Shown piece by piece: positions 5,849 to 13,367 of a stretch of 64,000 nucleotides of DNA; position 1 is the stretch's first letter; the number at the start of each line of letters is the position of its first letter. This stretch comes from Streptomyces sp. NBC_01463. GTDB lineage: Bacteria > Actinomycetota > Actinomycetes > Streptomycetales > Streptomycetaceae. Under the pieces are notes generated by a model. That model was not told the DNA's origin and did no database searches. It worked only from the letters and a program-made list of their open reading frames with translations. The stretch is taken from contig CP109468.1 in NCBI GenBank assembly GCA_036227345.1, positions 6,572,001-6,636,000 of the forward strand, written 5' to 3'. The position numbers were made by a program, and so were the translations under genes.

Positions 5849-8650
5849 TCAGACCAGCGTGTTGTAGATGCCCCAGCCGCCGCCGACCTTCGCCATCGGC
5901 GCGAACGGCTTCGCCAGGTCACCCGTGGACCGGTAGTACCAGAGCACGCCCGCGCTGTCCCGGGCGATCAGGTCCGGGATGCCGTCACGGTTCAGGTCGC
6001 TCGGACCGAGGAGGTCCTTGAAGACCCCCCAGCCCTTGCCGACCTGGCTGCGCGCGGCGTACGGCGCGGCCGGGTCGCCGGTGCCCCTGTAGAGCCACAG
6101 CACCCCGTCCTTGTCCCGGGCCACCAGGTCCGCCTTGCCGTCCGCGGTCAGGTCACCGGTGGGGACCAGGGTGTTGTAGACCCCCCAGCCGCCGCCGACC
6201 CGTGCCTTCGTCGCGAAGGGCTTCGCCGGGTCGCCGGTGCCCTGGTAGAACCAGAGGACGTTGGACGCGTCGCGGGCGATCAGGTCGGCCCTGCCGTCAC
6301 CGTTCAGATCGCGGGCGCCCCACATGCCGTTGTAGACACCCCAGCCGCCGCCGACCTTCAGCCGGGTCATGAACGGCTTGCTCGGGCTGCTGCCGCCCCG
6401 GTAGTACCAGAGGTAGCCGCTCGTGTCCCGGGCCACCATGTCGCCCGTGCCGTCGGCCCGCAGCGCGGTCATCGCCGTGAGGGCGTTGTAGCCCTGCCAG
6501 CCCGGACCCACCCGGTAGCGGCCGTAGAACGGCGTGGTGGCGCTGCCGGTGCCCTGGTACTGCCAGAGCACACCGGCGGAGTCGCGGCCCAGGATGTTGT
6601 ACCGGTTGGTGCCGGCGTCCGGGGCGACACTGGTGCCGGTCGTGACGTCGCTCGCCTTCACCCACGCCATGCGGTGGTTGTAGCGGATCGGAAGGTAGCC
6701 GGTGGTGCCCACGACGTTCTTCTGGGCGGAGCCGAACCAGTCGTCGCCCTTCACCTCCGGGCCCGCCTGCGCGTACGCCTGGCCGGCGGGGAGCGTGTAC
6801 TTGGTCAGGTAGTCCGGGTTGTCCGTCGGAGCCTCCAGGCCCGCGGCGGTGTAGGCGGCGGTCTCCGGGTAGGAGCGTCCGTAGATCCGGACCGTCACAC
6901 CTGCCTTGGCCTTCACCAGGCGGGGGGCGGACGCGAGCGGCACGGTGTACTGGCCGCCGGGGTTGTGGAACCAGCCCTTCTTCCCGCCGTACCAGATCGC
7001 CGTCCAGTCGGTCTTCGCCTCGGCGACGACGTAGGTGCCGCCTGCGCGGACCTTGTTGGACCAGTTCGAGCCCTCGCTCCAGAGCGCCGAGAAGTACGGG
7101 TCGCTCAGCGTGGTCGCGGTCGTCGACGGCGAGGTGTAGAGGTAGCCGAAGTTGGCCGGCTGCGTGGTGACCGCCTTGGTGCCGACCGTCAGCTTGGGCT
7201 GGTTGGCCGTGGTGAACGGCGGCACCACACGGACCAGCTGACCCGCCTTGACGGGACCGCCGGCGCCACCGGCGCCCGTCGGAGCGCCCATCAGGTCCAT
7301 GAAGTGGTTCCAGTCCCAGAACGGTCCCGGGTCCCAGTGGGTGTCCGAGCTGTTCCGGTCGAGCTGTACGGGCACATCGTCGTGTCCGATGATGTGCTCG
7401 CGGTCCAGCGGGATGCCGTACTTGTCCGCCAGGAACTTCACCAGGGCCGAGGTGGACTCGTACTGCGACTCGCTGTACCAGCTGCCCGCCTTGATGGCGT
7501 AGCCCTCGTGCTCCACCCCGATGGTGTGCATGTTCAGGGTCCAGTTGCCCGCGTGCCACGCCAGGTTCTTGTTCTCGACCAGCTGGGTGACCAGACCGTC
7601 CGAGGCGCGGACGAGGTAGTTCGCGCTCACGGCCGAGTCCGGGCTCGTGAGCGTGTTGAGCGAGGTTGCGTAGTCGCCCTCGGTGTCGTGGATCACGATC
7701 TGCCGGATGTCGACGCCCTGCGCGGGCCGCACGGCGGGCGTGTAACTGCGCTTGCCCGTGCTCGACGTCTTCGAGGGAACGAAGTTGCAGTTCAGACCGG
7801 CCGGGCATTCGGGCGTCGGGACCGCGGCGGTGCTCGCGAAGGTCGCGGCGAGCGGCACGTTCGACGGCTTGACCGGCTCGACCGAGGGGTCGGCGGGAAG
7901 CGTGACCTGCTGGCCGTCCTGGGTGAGCGCCTGCTCACCCGTCCTGATCGACTCGAAGACGCGCTTCGCGAAGAGGTCGGCGCCCTTCTTGTCCGGCGAC
8001 TGGCTGAAGCGCGCCACCGCGGGATACCAGTGGGCCGCGTCGTCCGGCAGCGAGTCCGTCGCATCCCGCTGGTACTCGGCGAGCAGCGCCGCCCCCGCGC
8101 GGATGCTCTCCTCGGTGTCGTTGCGGACCGCGTCCGTGCCGGAGTCGATGAGACCGGCGGCCTCGTCCAGGGTGTGCAGCCGCGGGTCGTCGGTGTCCAC
8201 GGTCTTCTTCGGCAGGCTGCGCAGCGCCTTGGCGGCGTCGAAGGTCTTCTCGAACTCCGGCCGGCCGCTCATGTTCATGTGCGCCAGACGTGCCTTGTCG
8301 TCCGGCTGCTCGACGTCGTCGGGCGACACACTGGTCAGCCCCATCACGTTGTACGCGCCGCTCGTGCTCGGCTCGCCGTCGTGGCTCTCCCACAGCGTCT
8401 GCCGGTACGAGACCGCCATCAGCACGCTCTGCGGGACGTCGAACTCGGACGCCGCGTCCGCGAACTGCTTCTGCAGCGCACCCGCCGCGGACACCTGCTT
8501 GCCGTCCGCGGTGGTGGTGTCCTGCGAGGCCATGGCCAGGGTGCCGATCGTGGCGGTCGCCACGACCGCCGCCCCCACCCCGTACAGCAGTCGTCTCTTC
8601 CTGAGGTCCCTGCGGTGATTCCGCTTCAAAGCCCCACCCCTGTGGTCCAC
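5849..8650 (-). CDS. Secreted N-acetylmuramoyl-L-alanine amidase with FG-GAP/VCBS repeats
   Basis: This protein of about 933 residues probably cleaves the amide bond between muramic acid and the stem peptide outside the cell. The basic N-terminus and hydrophobic stretch (LLYGVGAAVVATATIGTLAM, about 21-40) form a signal peptide. An Amidase_2 domain (about 300-450) keeps the metal-binding His in IVIHDTEG, HTIGVEHEG and THWDPGPF. After a linker with SH3-like segments, the last 250 residues are about five repeats of 50 residues, each with a D-x-(N/T)-x-DG calcium-type loop followed by (L/M)(I/V)ARD and LW-Y. GTG 8650 is used; TTG 8629 after a G-rich ribosome site is an alternative. It stands alone between the two aromatic-pathway genes. 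Confidence 0.88.
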   Translation of the reverse strand: MDHRGGALKRNHRRDLRKRRLLYGVGAAVVATATIGTLAMASQDTTTADGKQVSAAGALQKQFADAASEFDVPQSVLMAVSYRQTLWESHDGEPSTSGAYNVMGLTSVSPDDVEQPDDKARLAHMNMSGRPEFEKTFDAAKALRSLPKKTVDTDDPRLHTLDEAAGLIDSGTDAVRNDTEESIRAGAALLAEYQRDATDSLPDDAAHWYPAVARFSQSPDKKGADLFAKRVFESIRTGEQALTQDGQQVTLPADPSVEPVKPSNVPLAATFASTAAVPTPECPAGLNCNFVPSKTSSTGKRSYTPAVRPAQGVDIRQIVIHDTEGDYATSLNTLTSPDSAVSANYLVRASDGLVTQLVENKNLAWHAGNWTLNMHTIGVEHEGYAIKAGSWYSESQYESTSALVKFLADKYGIPLDREHIIGHDDVPVQLDRNSSDTHWDPGPFWDWNHFMDLMGAPTGAGGAGGPVKAGQLVRVVPPFTTANQPKLTVGTKAVTTQPANFGYLYTSPSTTATTLSDPYFSALWSEGSNWSNKVRAGGTYVVAEAKTDWTAIWYGGKKGWFHNPGGQYTVPLASAPRLVKAKAGVTVRIYGRSYPETAAYTAAGLEAPTDNPDYLTKYTLPAGQAYAQAGPEVKGDDWFGSAQKNVVGTTGYLPIRYNHRMAWVKASDVTTGTSVAPDAGTNRYNILGRDSAGVLWQYQGTGSATTPFYGRYRVGPGWQGYNALTAMTALRADGTGDMVARDTSGYLWYYRGGSSPSKPFMTRLKVGGGWGVYNGMWGARDLNGDGRADLIARDASNVLWFYQGTGDPAKPFATKARVGGGWGVYNTLVPTGDLTADGKADLVARDKDGVLWLYRGTGDPAAPYAARSQVGKGWGVFKDLLGPSDLNRDGIPDLIARDSAGVLWYYRSTGDLAKPFAPMAKVGGGWGIYNTLV

Positions 8651-8765
8651 TTGTTCAATTCAGAAAGACGTGAGGCTAGCAGGCCCTGTTGTGGTCCTCG
8701 TCACTGGCAGGGCCGGGGACCGTCTCATCCGTTGAGCACCCGGAAAAACGGTGGACGCGACCCCG

Positions 8766-8771
8766 TAATGT
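8766..8771 (+). promoter_or_regulatory. -10 box of the DAHP synthase gene
   Basis: TAATGT ends six bases before GTG 8778, which would allow a leaderless transcript. The same stretch contains ggagg, correctly spaced for the second in-frame GTG at 8784. The start codon is therefore ambiguous between these two. Confidence 0.45.
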
Positions 8772-8777
8772 GGAGGC

Positions 8778-10130
8778 GTGACCGTGAACGCCAATACCTC
8801 CGTCGCCGGTGGCAACACCTGGCGAGACCTTCCCGCGGCGCAGCAGCCCGAGTACCCCGACTCCGAGGCCCTGCGCGATGTACTCGCGGACCTCGCGTCG
8901 TATCCGCCGCTCGTCTTCGCCGGCGAGTGCGACCAGCTGCGCGCCCGCATGGGAGCCGTCGCCAAGGGCGAGGCGTTCCTGCTGCAGGGCGGTGACTGCG
9001 CCGAGGCCTTCGACGCCGTGTCGGCCGAGCACATCCGCGCCAAGCTGAAGACGCTGCTCCAGATGAGCGCCGTCCTCACCTACGCGGCCTCCGTGCCCGT
9101 CGTCAAGGTGGGCCGGATCGCCGGTCAGTACTCCAAGCCGCGCTCCAAGTCGACCGAGACCCGCGACGGCGTGACGCTGCCGACCTACCGCGGCGACTCC
9201 GTCAACGGCTTCGCCTTCACCGAGGCCGACCGCATCCCGGACCCGGACCGGCTGAAGCAGATGTACCACGCATCCGCTTCCACGCTGAACCTCGTCCGCG
9301 CCTTCACCACCGGCGGTTACGCCGACCTGCGCCAGGTGCACGCCTGGAACCAGGACTTCGTGAAGTCGTCCCCGTCCGGCCAGCGCTACGAGGCCTTGGC
9401 CCGCGAGATCGACAACGCGCTGAACTTCATGAAGGCGTGCGGCACGGACCCGGCCGAGTTCAAGGCCGTCGAGTTCTACTCCTCGCACGAGGGCCTGCTG
9501 CTGGACTACGAGTCGGCGCTCACCCGCACCGACTCGCGCACCGGCCAGCTCTACGACACCTCGGGCCACATGGTGTGGATCGGTGAGCGCACCCGCCAGA
9601 TGGACGGCGCGCACATCGAGTTCGCCTCGAAGATCCGCAACCCCATCGGCATCAAGCTCGGCCCGACGACCACCGTCGACGAGGCACTCGGCTACATCGA
9701 GCGCCTCGACCCCGAGCGCGAGCCCGGCCGGCTGACCTTCATCGTCCGGATGGGCGCCGACAAGGTCCGCGACAAGCTCCCCGAGCTGGTCGAGAAGGTC
9801 ACCGCGTCCGGCGCGACGGTGGCCTGGGTGACCGACCCGATGCACGGCAACACCTTCGAGGCCGCGTCCGGCCACAAGACCCGCCGCTTCGACGACGTCC
9901 TGGACGAGGTCAAGGGCTTCTTCGAGGTGCACAAGGGCCTCGGCACGCACCCGGGCGGCATCCACGTCGAGCTCACCGGTGACGACGTCACCGAGTGCGT
10001 GGGCGGCGGCCACGAGATCTTCGTGGACGATCTCCACCAGCGCTACGAGACCGCCTGCGACCCGCGGCTCAACCGCAGCCAGTCGCTGGACCTCGCGTTC
10101 CTGGTCGCCGAGATGTACCGGGACCAGTAG
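8778..10130 (+). CDS. aroH: 3-deoxy-7-phosphoheptulonate (DAHP) synthase, class II
   Basis: This 450-residue plant-like (class II) DAHP synthase condenses phosphoenolpyruvate and erythrose 4-phosphate, the entry to the shikimate pathway. Family landmarks are FLLQGGDCAEAF near residue 70, the KVGRIAGQYSKPRS phosphate-binding segment, HMVWIGERTRQMDGAH and DPMHGNTF. GTG 8778 lies at leaderless distance from a TAATGT box; GTG 8784 has ggagg seven bases upstream and would shorten the protein by two residues. It is divergent from the amidase. A strong terminator follows. Together with the nearby trpE it supplies aromatic amino acid synthesis. No leader peptide is visible here. Confidence 0.96.
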   Translation: MTVNANTSVAGGNTWRDLPAAQQPEYPDSEALRDVLADLASYPPLVFAGECDQLRARMGAVAKGEAFLLQGGDCAEAFDAVSAEHIRAKLKTLLQMSAVLTYAASVPVVKVGRIAGQYSKPRSKSTETRDGVTLPTYRGDSVNGFAFTEADRIPDPDRLKQMYHASASTLNLVRAFTTGGYADLRQVHAWNQDFVKSSPSGQRYEALAREIDNALNFMKACGTDPAEFKAVEFYSSHEGLLLDYESALTRTDSRTGQLYDTSGHMVWIGERTRQMDGAHIEFASKIRNPIGIKLGPTTTVDEALGYIERLDPEREPGRLTFIVRMGADKVRDKLPELVEKVTASGATVAWVTDPMHGNTFEAASGHKTRRFDDVLDEVKGFFEVHKGLGTHPGGIHVELTGDDVTECVGGGHEIFVDDLHQRYETACDPRLNRSQSLDLAFLVAEMYRDQ

Positions 10131-10156
10131 GCATCACGGCAGGTAGCACACGTACG

Positions 10157-10195
10157 ACTGTGGGGCACGGATCGATGTGATCCGTGCCCCACAGT
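10157..10195 (+). terminator. Terminator after aroH
   Basis: A perfect 17-bp stem (actgtggggcacggatc) with a 5-base loop, 26 bases after the aroH stop. It has no long T run, as is usual for Streptomyces terminators. Confidence 0.85.
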
Positions 10196-10235
10196 GCGTT
10201 CCGGGGCTTTTGCGGGCCTTGAGCGGCGGGTAAGG

Positions 10236-10254
10236 TTAGGTTAGCCTCACCGAT
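10236..10254 (+). promoter_or_regulatory. Iron box (DmdR/IdeR-type operator) upstream of bfd
   Basis: TTAGGTTAGCCTCACCGAT closely follows the actinobacterial iron-box consensus (TTAGGTTAGGCTAACCTAA type). It lies 45 bases before the bfd ATG. Repression by Fe2+-bound DmdR/IdeR when iron is sufficient is inferred from the family. Confidence 0.7.
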
Positions 10255-10298
10255 TAAGGGGCGGCAGCCACGATCCATCCCGCCGGGAGGTGAACCGC

Positions 10299-10604
10299 AT
10301 GTACGTCTGCTCGTGCTTCGGCGTTACGGAGCAGCAGGTCAAGAAGCATGCGGAAGCGGGCGCCTGCACGCCCCGCCAGATAGCCTCCGCCTGCAAGGCG
10401 GGGACCGACTGCGGCGGCTGTGTCCGCGCCATCCAGGCGATGCTCGGCCGCGGCGCCTGCCCGCGTCGTGATCTGCTGGACCAGAAGCGGACGCCGGGCA
10501 CCGCGGACCGTCTCACGGCCGGCGCCGTTCCCGATGCCGATCAGGTCGTCGCCACCGGCACCGGCCCCGTTCCCGCGTCGCTGTCGCTTCCCGACGCCGC
10601 CTGA
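10299..10604 (+). CDS. bfd: Bacterioferritin-associated ferredoxin
   Basis: This protein of about 101 residues belongs to the BFD-like [2Fe-2S] family. The ligands appear as Cys-x-Cys at the N-terminus (MYVCSCFGV) and Cys-x-x-Cys in TDCGGCVRA. The known role is to reduce bacterioferritin-stored Fe3+ so that iron can be released. ATG 10299 is chosen over GTG 10290 because gggaggtga ends five bases before it and the protein then starts at the family N-terminus. The roughly 45-residue C-terminal tail is low-complexity. An iron box upstream implies induction under iron starvation. It is convergent with the bacterioferritin gene. Confidence 0.85.
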   Translation: MYVCSCFGVTEQQVKKHAEAGACTPRQIASACKAGTDCGGCVRAIQAMLGRGACPRRDLLDQKRTPGTADRLTAGAVPDADQVVATGTGPVPASLSLPDAA

Positions 10605-10620
10605 CGCCGCCCGGCTCCGG

Positions 10621-11100
10621 TCAGCTCTCCGGCTGCTCGATCAGCTGCGCGATGTAGAGCGGCTCGCCGAGCTTCTCGACCAGTTCCAGCTGGGTGTCGA
10701 GATAGTCGATGTGGTGCTCTTCGTCCGCCAGGATCGACTCGAAGATGTTCGCGGACGTGATGTCGCCCTTGGTGCGCATCAGCTCGATGCCGCGCTTGAG
10801 GCGGTCGATCGCCTCCACCTCGACCTGGCGGTCCGCCTGGAACATCTCGGTGACCGTCTGGCCCACCCGTACATGGAAAAGGCGCTGGTAGTTCGGCAGC
10901 CCGTCGAGGAAGAGAATGCGGTCGGTCAGGATCTCGGCATGCTTCATCTCGTCGAAGGACTCGGCGCGTGTGTACTTCGCGAGCTTCGTCCAGCCGAAGT
11001 TGTCCTGCATCTTCGCGTGCAGAAAATATTGATTGATGGCAGTCAATTCGGCGGTCAGCTGTTCGTTCAGGAACTCGAGGACCTCGGGGTCGCCCTGCAT
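10621..11100 (-). CDS. bfr: Bacterioferritin
   Basis: This 159-residue ferritin-fold protein forms a 24-subunit cage that oxidises and stores iron. Ferroxidase ligands are visible in LTAELTAINQYF and ILADEEHHIDYL, and the haem-ligating Met in ESFDEMKHAE. ATG 11100 follows GGAAGGAG at eight bases. The gene faces bfd tail to tail, only 16 bases apart, so the storage protein and its release partner are adjacent but separately transcribed. I see no iron box before it, unlike bfd. This suits opposite iron responses. Confidence 0.95.
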   Translation of the reverse strand: MQGDPEVLEFLNEQLTAELTAINQYFLHAKMQDNFGWTKLAKYTRAESFDEMKHAEILTDRILFLDGLPNYQRLFHVRVGQTVTEMFQADRQVEVEAIDRLKRGIELMRTKGDITSANIFESILADEEHHIDYLDTQLELVEKLGEPLYIAQLIEQPES

Positions 11101-11254
11101 CGCAGAGGCTCCTTCCAACCGGTGAACTGGGCAAGTTGGCCGCATCCTCGCATCGCACCCGGTGGTCGTCCAGTAAGTGCACGCTTAGTAGGAGTTGCCC
11201 GAATCGCCTCTGCCCTGGTCATGACCACCCCTGCCTGTCTGTCACCATGGAGTC

Positions 11255-11887
11255 ATGGGTCAGCCGGAAAGCCGGGAACACCGCGCATCAGAGCAGTCCG
11301 AGCTTCCGCCGGGACAGCGACTGCAGCGCGGCTGGCCGGTTACCCATTACGGTCCGGTGCCCAAGTTCAAGCCCGACCGCTGGGAGTTCCGGGTCTTCGG
11401 TGCCACCGCCGACGGCGAGAAGCACTGCTGGAACCATCAGGAATTCTCCGCACTGCCTTTCTCCTCGGTCGTCGCCGATCTTCACTGCGTGACCAAATTC
11501 AGCATGCTCGGCGCCGAATGGGGCGGGGTGCTCGCCCGTGACGTCGTGGCTCTCGCACCGCCCGCCCCCCAGGTCACCCATGTGATGGTCTGGGCGGAGT
11601 ACGGCTTCAGCTCGAACCTCCGGCTGGACGACTTCACCTCAGGGCGGACCCTGTTCGCCACCCACAAGGGCGGCGAACTGCTCACCGCCGAACACGGTTT
11701 CCCGCTCCGCCTCCTCGTGCCGCACCTGTACGCCTGGAAGGGCCCCAAGTGGGTCCGGGGCATCGAGTACATGACCGCCGACCGCCGGGGTTTCTGGGAG
11801 GAGCGCGGCTACCACAACATCGGCGATCCCTGGCGGGAGCAGCGTTACTCCTACCAGGAGGAGCCCGGGGACGGCCCCGAGCTCTGA
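11255..11887 (+). CDS. Sulfite oxidase-like molybdopterin oxidoreductase
   Basis: This 210-residue protein has the sulfite-oxidase molybdopterin domain fold. Signs include the N-terminal G-W-P-V-x-H-x-G-P-V-P segment, the single Cys of VADLHCVTKFSMLG that would ligate molybdenum, and HGFPLRLLVPHLYAWKGPKWV in the C-terminal half. It has no Tat signal and no haem domain, so it resembles the cytoplasmic YedY/MsrP-like branch. The substrate is unknown. It is divergent from bfr. The ribosome site is weak: GGAG lies only two bases before the ATG. Confidence 0.8.
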   Translation: MGQPESREHRASEQSELPPGQRLQRGWPVTHYGPVPKFKPDRWEFRVFGATADGEKHCWNHQEFSALPFSSVVADLHCVTKFSMLGAEWGGVLARDVVALAPPAPQVTHVMVWAEYGFSSNLRLDDFTSGRTLFATHKGGELLTAEHGFPLRLLVPHLYAWKGPKWVRGIEYMTADRRGFWEERGYHNIGDPWREQRYSYQEEPGDGPEL

Positions 11888-11911
11888 CCCCGCACCTCCC
11901 GCCGCGCTCGC

Positions 11912-12415
11912 TCAGTGGTGGTAGCGGTGCACCACCGCGTGGCCCTTCCCGCGGCCGATCATCCACTTGTTCACCGGTGTGGTGACGACGAACGCGACGG
12001 CGAGCGAGATCGCGAGCGCTCCCCAGAACAGGGCGTCCGAGAGTATCGCGTCCATGGCGCCGGGCCACAGGACGATCACCCCGTTGTCGATCAGCTCCAT
12101 CACCGCGATGGAGAGCGTGTCGGCCGCGAGGGCGATCCGGAACGCGGTCCCGAAGTCGATGCCCGACCTCAGGACGGACCGCAGGGTCAGTGTGTAGCCG
12201 AAGAAGAACGCCAGGATGATCGCCAGGACCATCGTCGGTACGTTGCCCCAGCCCAACGCCGTGCCGATCACCATGCCGAGGACCTCGCCGATGGCGCATC
12301 CCGTGAGGCAGTGGAGGGTCGCCCGGGCGGCCGTCGCCCAGCTCGTGCCGCCGGCCCCGTGCTCACCGTGGCCCGCGTGACCGGTGTGCTGCCCGTGCTC
12401 TGCGTGGTCCTGCAT
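11912..12415 (-). CDS. DUF4396 membrane protein with His-rich N-terminus
   Basis: This 167-residue protein starts with seven His in the first 23 residues (QDHAEHGQHTGHAGHGEHG), a probable metal-binding segment. Four hydrophobic helices follow (about 35-55, 60-78, 95-120, 128-147). The LHCLTGCAIGEVLGM motif with two Cys is characteristic of DUF4396. The ATG follows GGGGGA at six bases. The promoter region contains a perfect copper-type operator, so a role in copper handling is likely, but the biochemical function is unknown. It is convergent with the sulfite-oxidase-like gene. Confidence 0.75.
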   Translation of the reverse strand: MQDHAEHGQHTGHAGHGEHGAGGTSWATAARATLHCLTGCAIGEVLGMVIGTALGWGNVPTMVLAIILAFFFGYTLTLRSVLRSGIDFGTAFRIALAADTLSIAVMELIDNGVIVLWPGAMDAILSDALFWGALAISLAVAFVVTTPVNKWMIGRGKGHAVVHRYHH

Positions 12416-12459
12416 GGTGTTCCCCCAATGCCGAGGAGCGGTTCCTGTCGACCATAGGA

Positions 12460-12488
12460 ACCGTATACCCCCCTGGGGTATTCCTCAA
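12460..12488 (-). promoter_or_regulatory. Promoter with CsoR-type copper operator in the spacer
   Basis: On the reverse strand TTGAGG (12483-12488) and TACGGT (12460-12465) are separated by exactly 17 bases. Bases 12465-12481 form a perfect 7-3-7 inverted repeat, ATACCCC-N3-GGGGTAT, which matches CsoR/RicR-type operators. Binding would block RNA polymerase until copper releases the repressor. Confidence 0.7.
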
Positions 12489-12503
12489 CGGGTGTCCGCC
12501 CGG

Positions 12504-13361
12504 TCAGTCCCGCCCGCGCAGCTCCTTCAGCCGGGTCACGTCCGCCGCGTGCCCCGCCGTGCCGCCGGGGGTCTCGATGACCAGCGGCACCCCCTCGGTG
12601 GCCGGGTGCGAGAACAGCTCCCGGAACGGCTCCTCGCCGATGTGGCCCTCGCCGATGTTCTCGTGCCGGTCCTTGTGGGCCCCGGCCACGTCCTTGGAGT
12701 CATTGGCGTGGATCAGCTTCAGCCGGCCCTCGCCGACCGTCTCCACCAGCAGGTCCAGCGTCTCCTTCATGCCGCCCGGCCCGGCCAGATCGTGGCCCGC
12801 CGCGAAGATGTGGCAGGTGTCGAGGCAGATGCCGAGCTTCGGGTGGGCGTCGAGCGCGTCGAAGTACGGTCCGAAGTCCCAGGTCCGTGAGCAGAGCGAG
12901 AAACCCTGGCCCGCGGTCGACTCCAGCAGCAGGAACGGGTCGTCGTCGTGCGTCAGCTCGTCCAGCAGCGGCCGCATGTGGGTGCGCACCTGGGCCAGCG
13001 CCTCCTCGCGCGGCCGGCCGTTGGTCGCCGAACCGGTGTGCACCACGACGCCCAGGGCGCCGATCTCGCGGGCCCGGCGCAGCGAGTGGCGCAGCGACTC
13101 CACGGACTTCTCGACGGTCGCCGGGGTGTGCGAGCCGAAGTTGATCAGATACGGGGCGTGGACGTACGCCGGTATCGACTCGGCGGCGCACTCGGTGCGG
13201 AACTGTTCGTCCTGCGCCGGATTCCCGGCCGGGGTCGCCCAGCCGCGCGGATTGGCGACGAAGACCTGGACGGCCTCCGCGCCCATCCCGCGGGCGTAGG
13301 GGAGCCCGACCTTGGCGAGGCCGCCGGCCACCGGGACGTGACCGCCGACAGGGTTGCGCAT
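12504..13361 (-). CDS. nfo: Deoxyribonuclease IV (AP endonuclease, Nfo family)
   Basis: This 285-residue xylose-isomerase-like TIM-barrel enzyme nicks DNA 5' of abasic sites in base-excision repair. Zn-binding positions are seen in VHAPYLINFGS, GVVVHTGS, LLLESTAGQG, GICLDTCHIFAAGHDL, LIHANDSK, DRHENIGEGHIG and LVIETPGG, in the family order. It starts six bases after the kinase gene ends, so it is probably cotranscribed with pkaF. An operon of a membrane kinase with a repair enzyme is a positional association only. Confidence 0.9.
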   Translation of the reverse strand: MRNPVGGHVPVAGGLAKVGLPYARGMGAEAVQVFVANPRGWATPAGNPAQDEQFRTECAAESIPAYVHAPYLINFGSHTPATVEKSVESLRHSLRRAREIGALGVVVHTGSATNGRPREEALAQVRTHMRPLLDELTHDDDPFLLLESTAGQGFSLCSRTWDFGPYFDALDAHPKLGICLDTCHIFAAGHDLAGPGGMKETLDLLVETVGEGRLKLIHANDSKDVAGAHKDRHENIGEGHIGEEPFRELFSHPATEGVPLVIETPGGTAGHAADVTRLKELRGRD

Positions 13362-13367
13362 GGTGAT

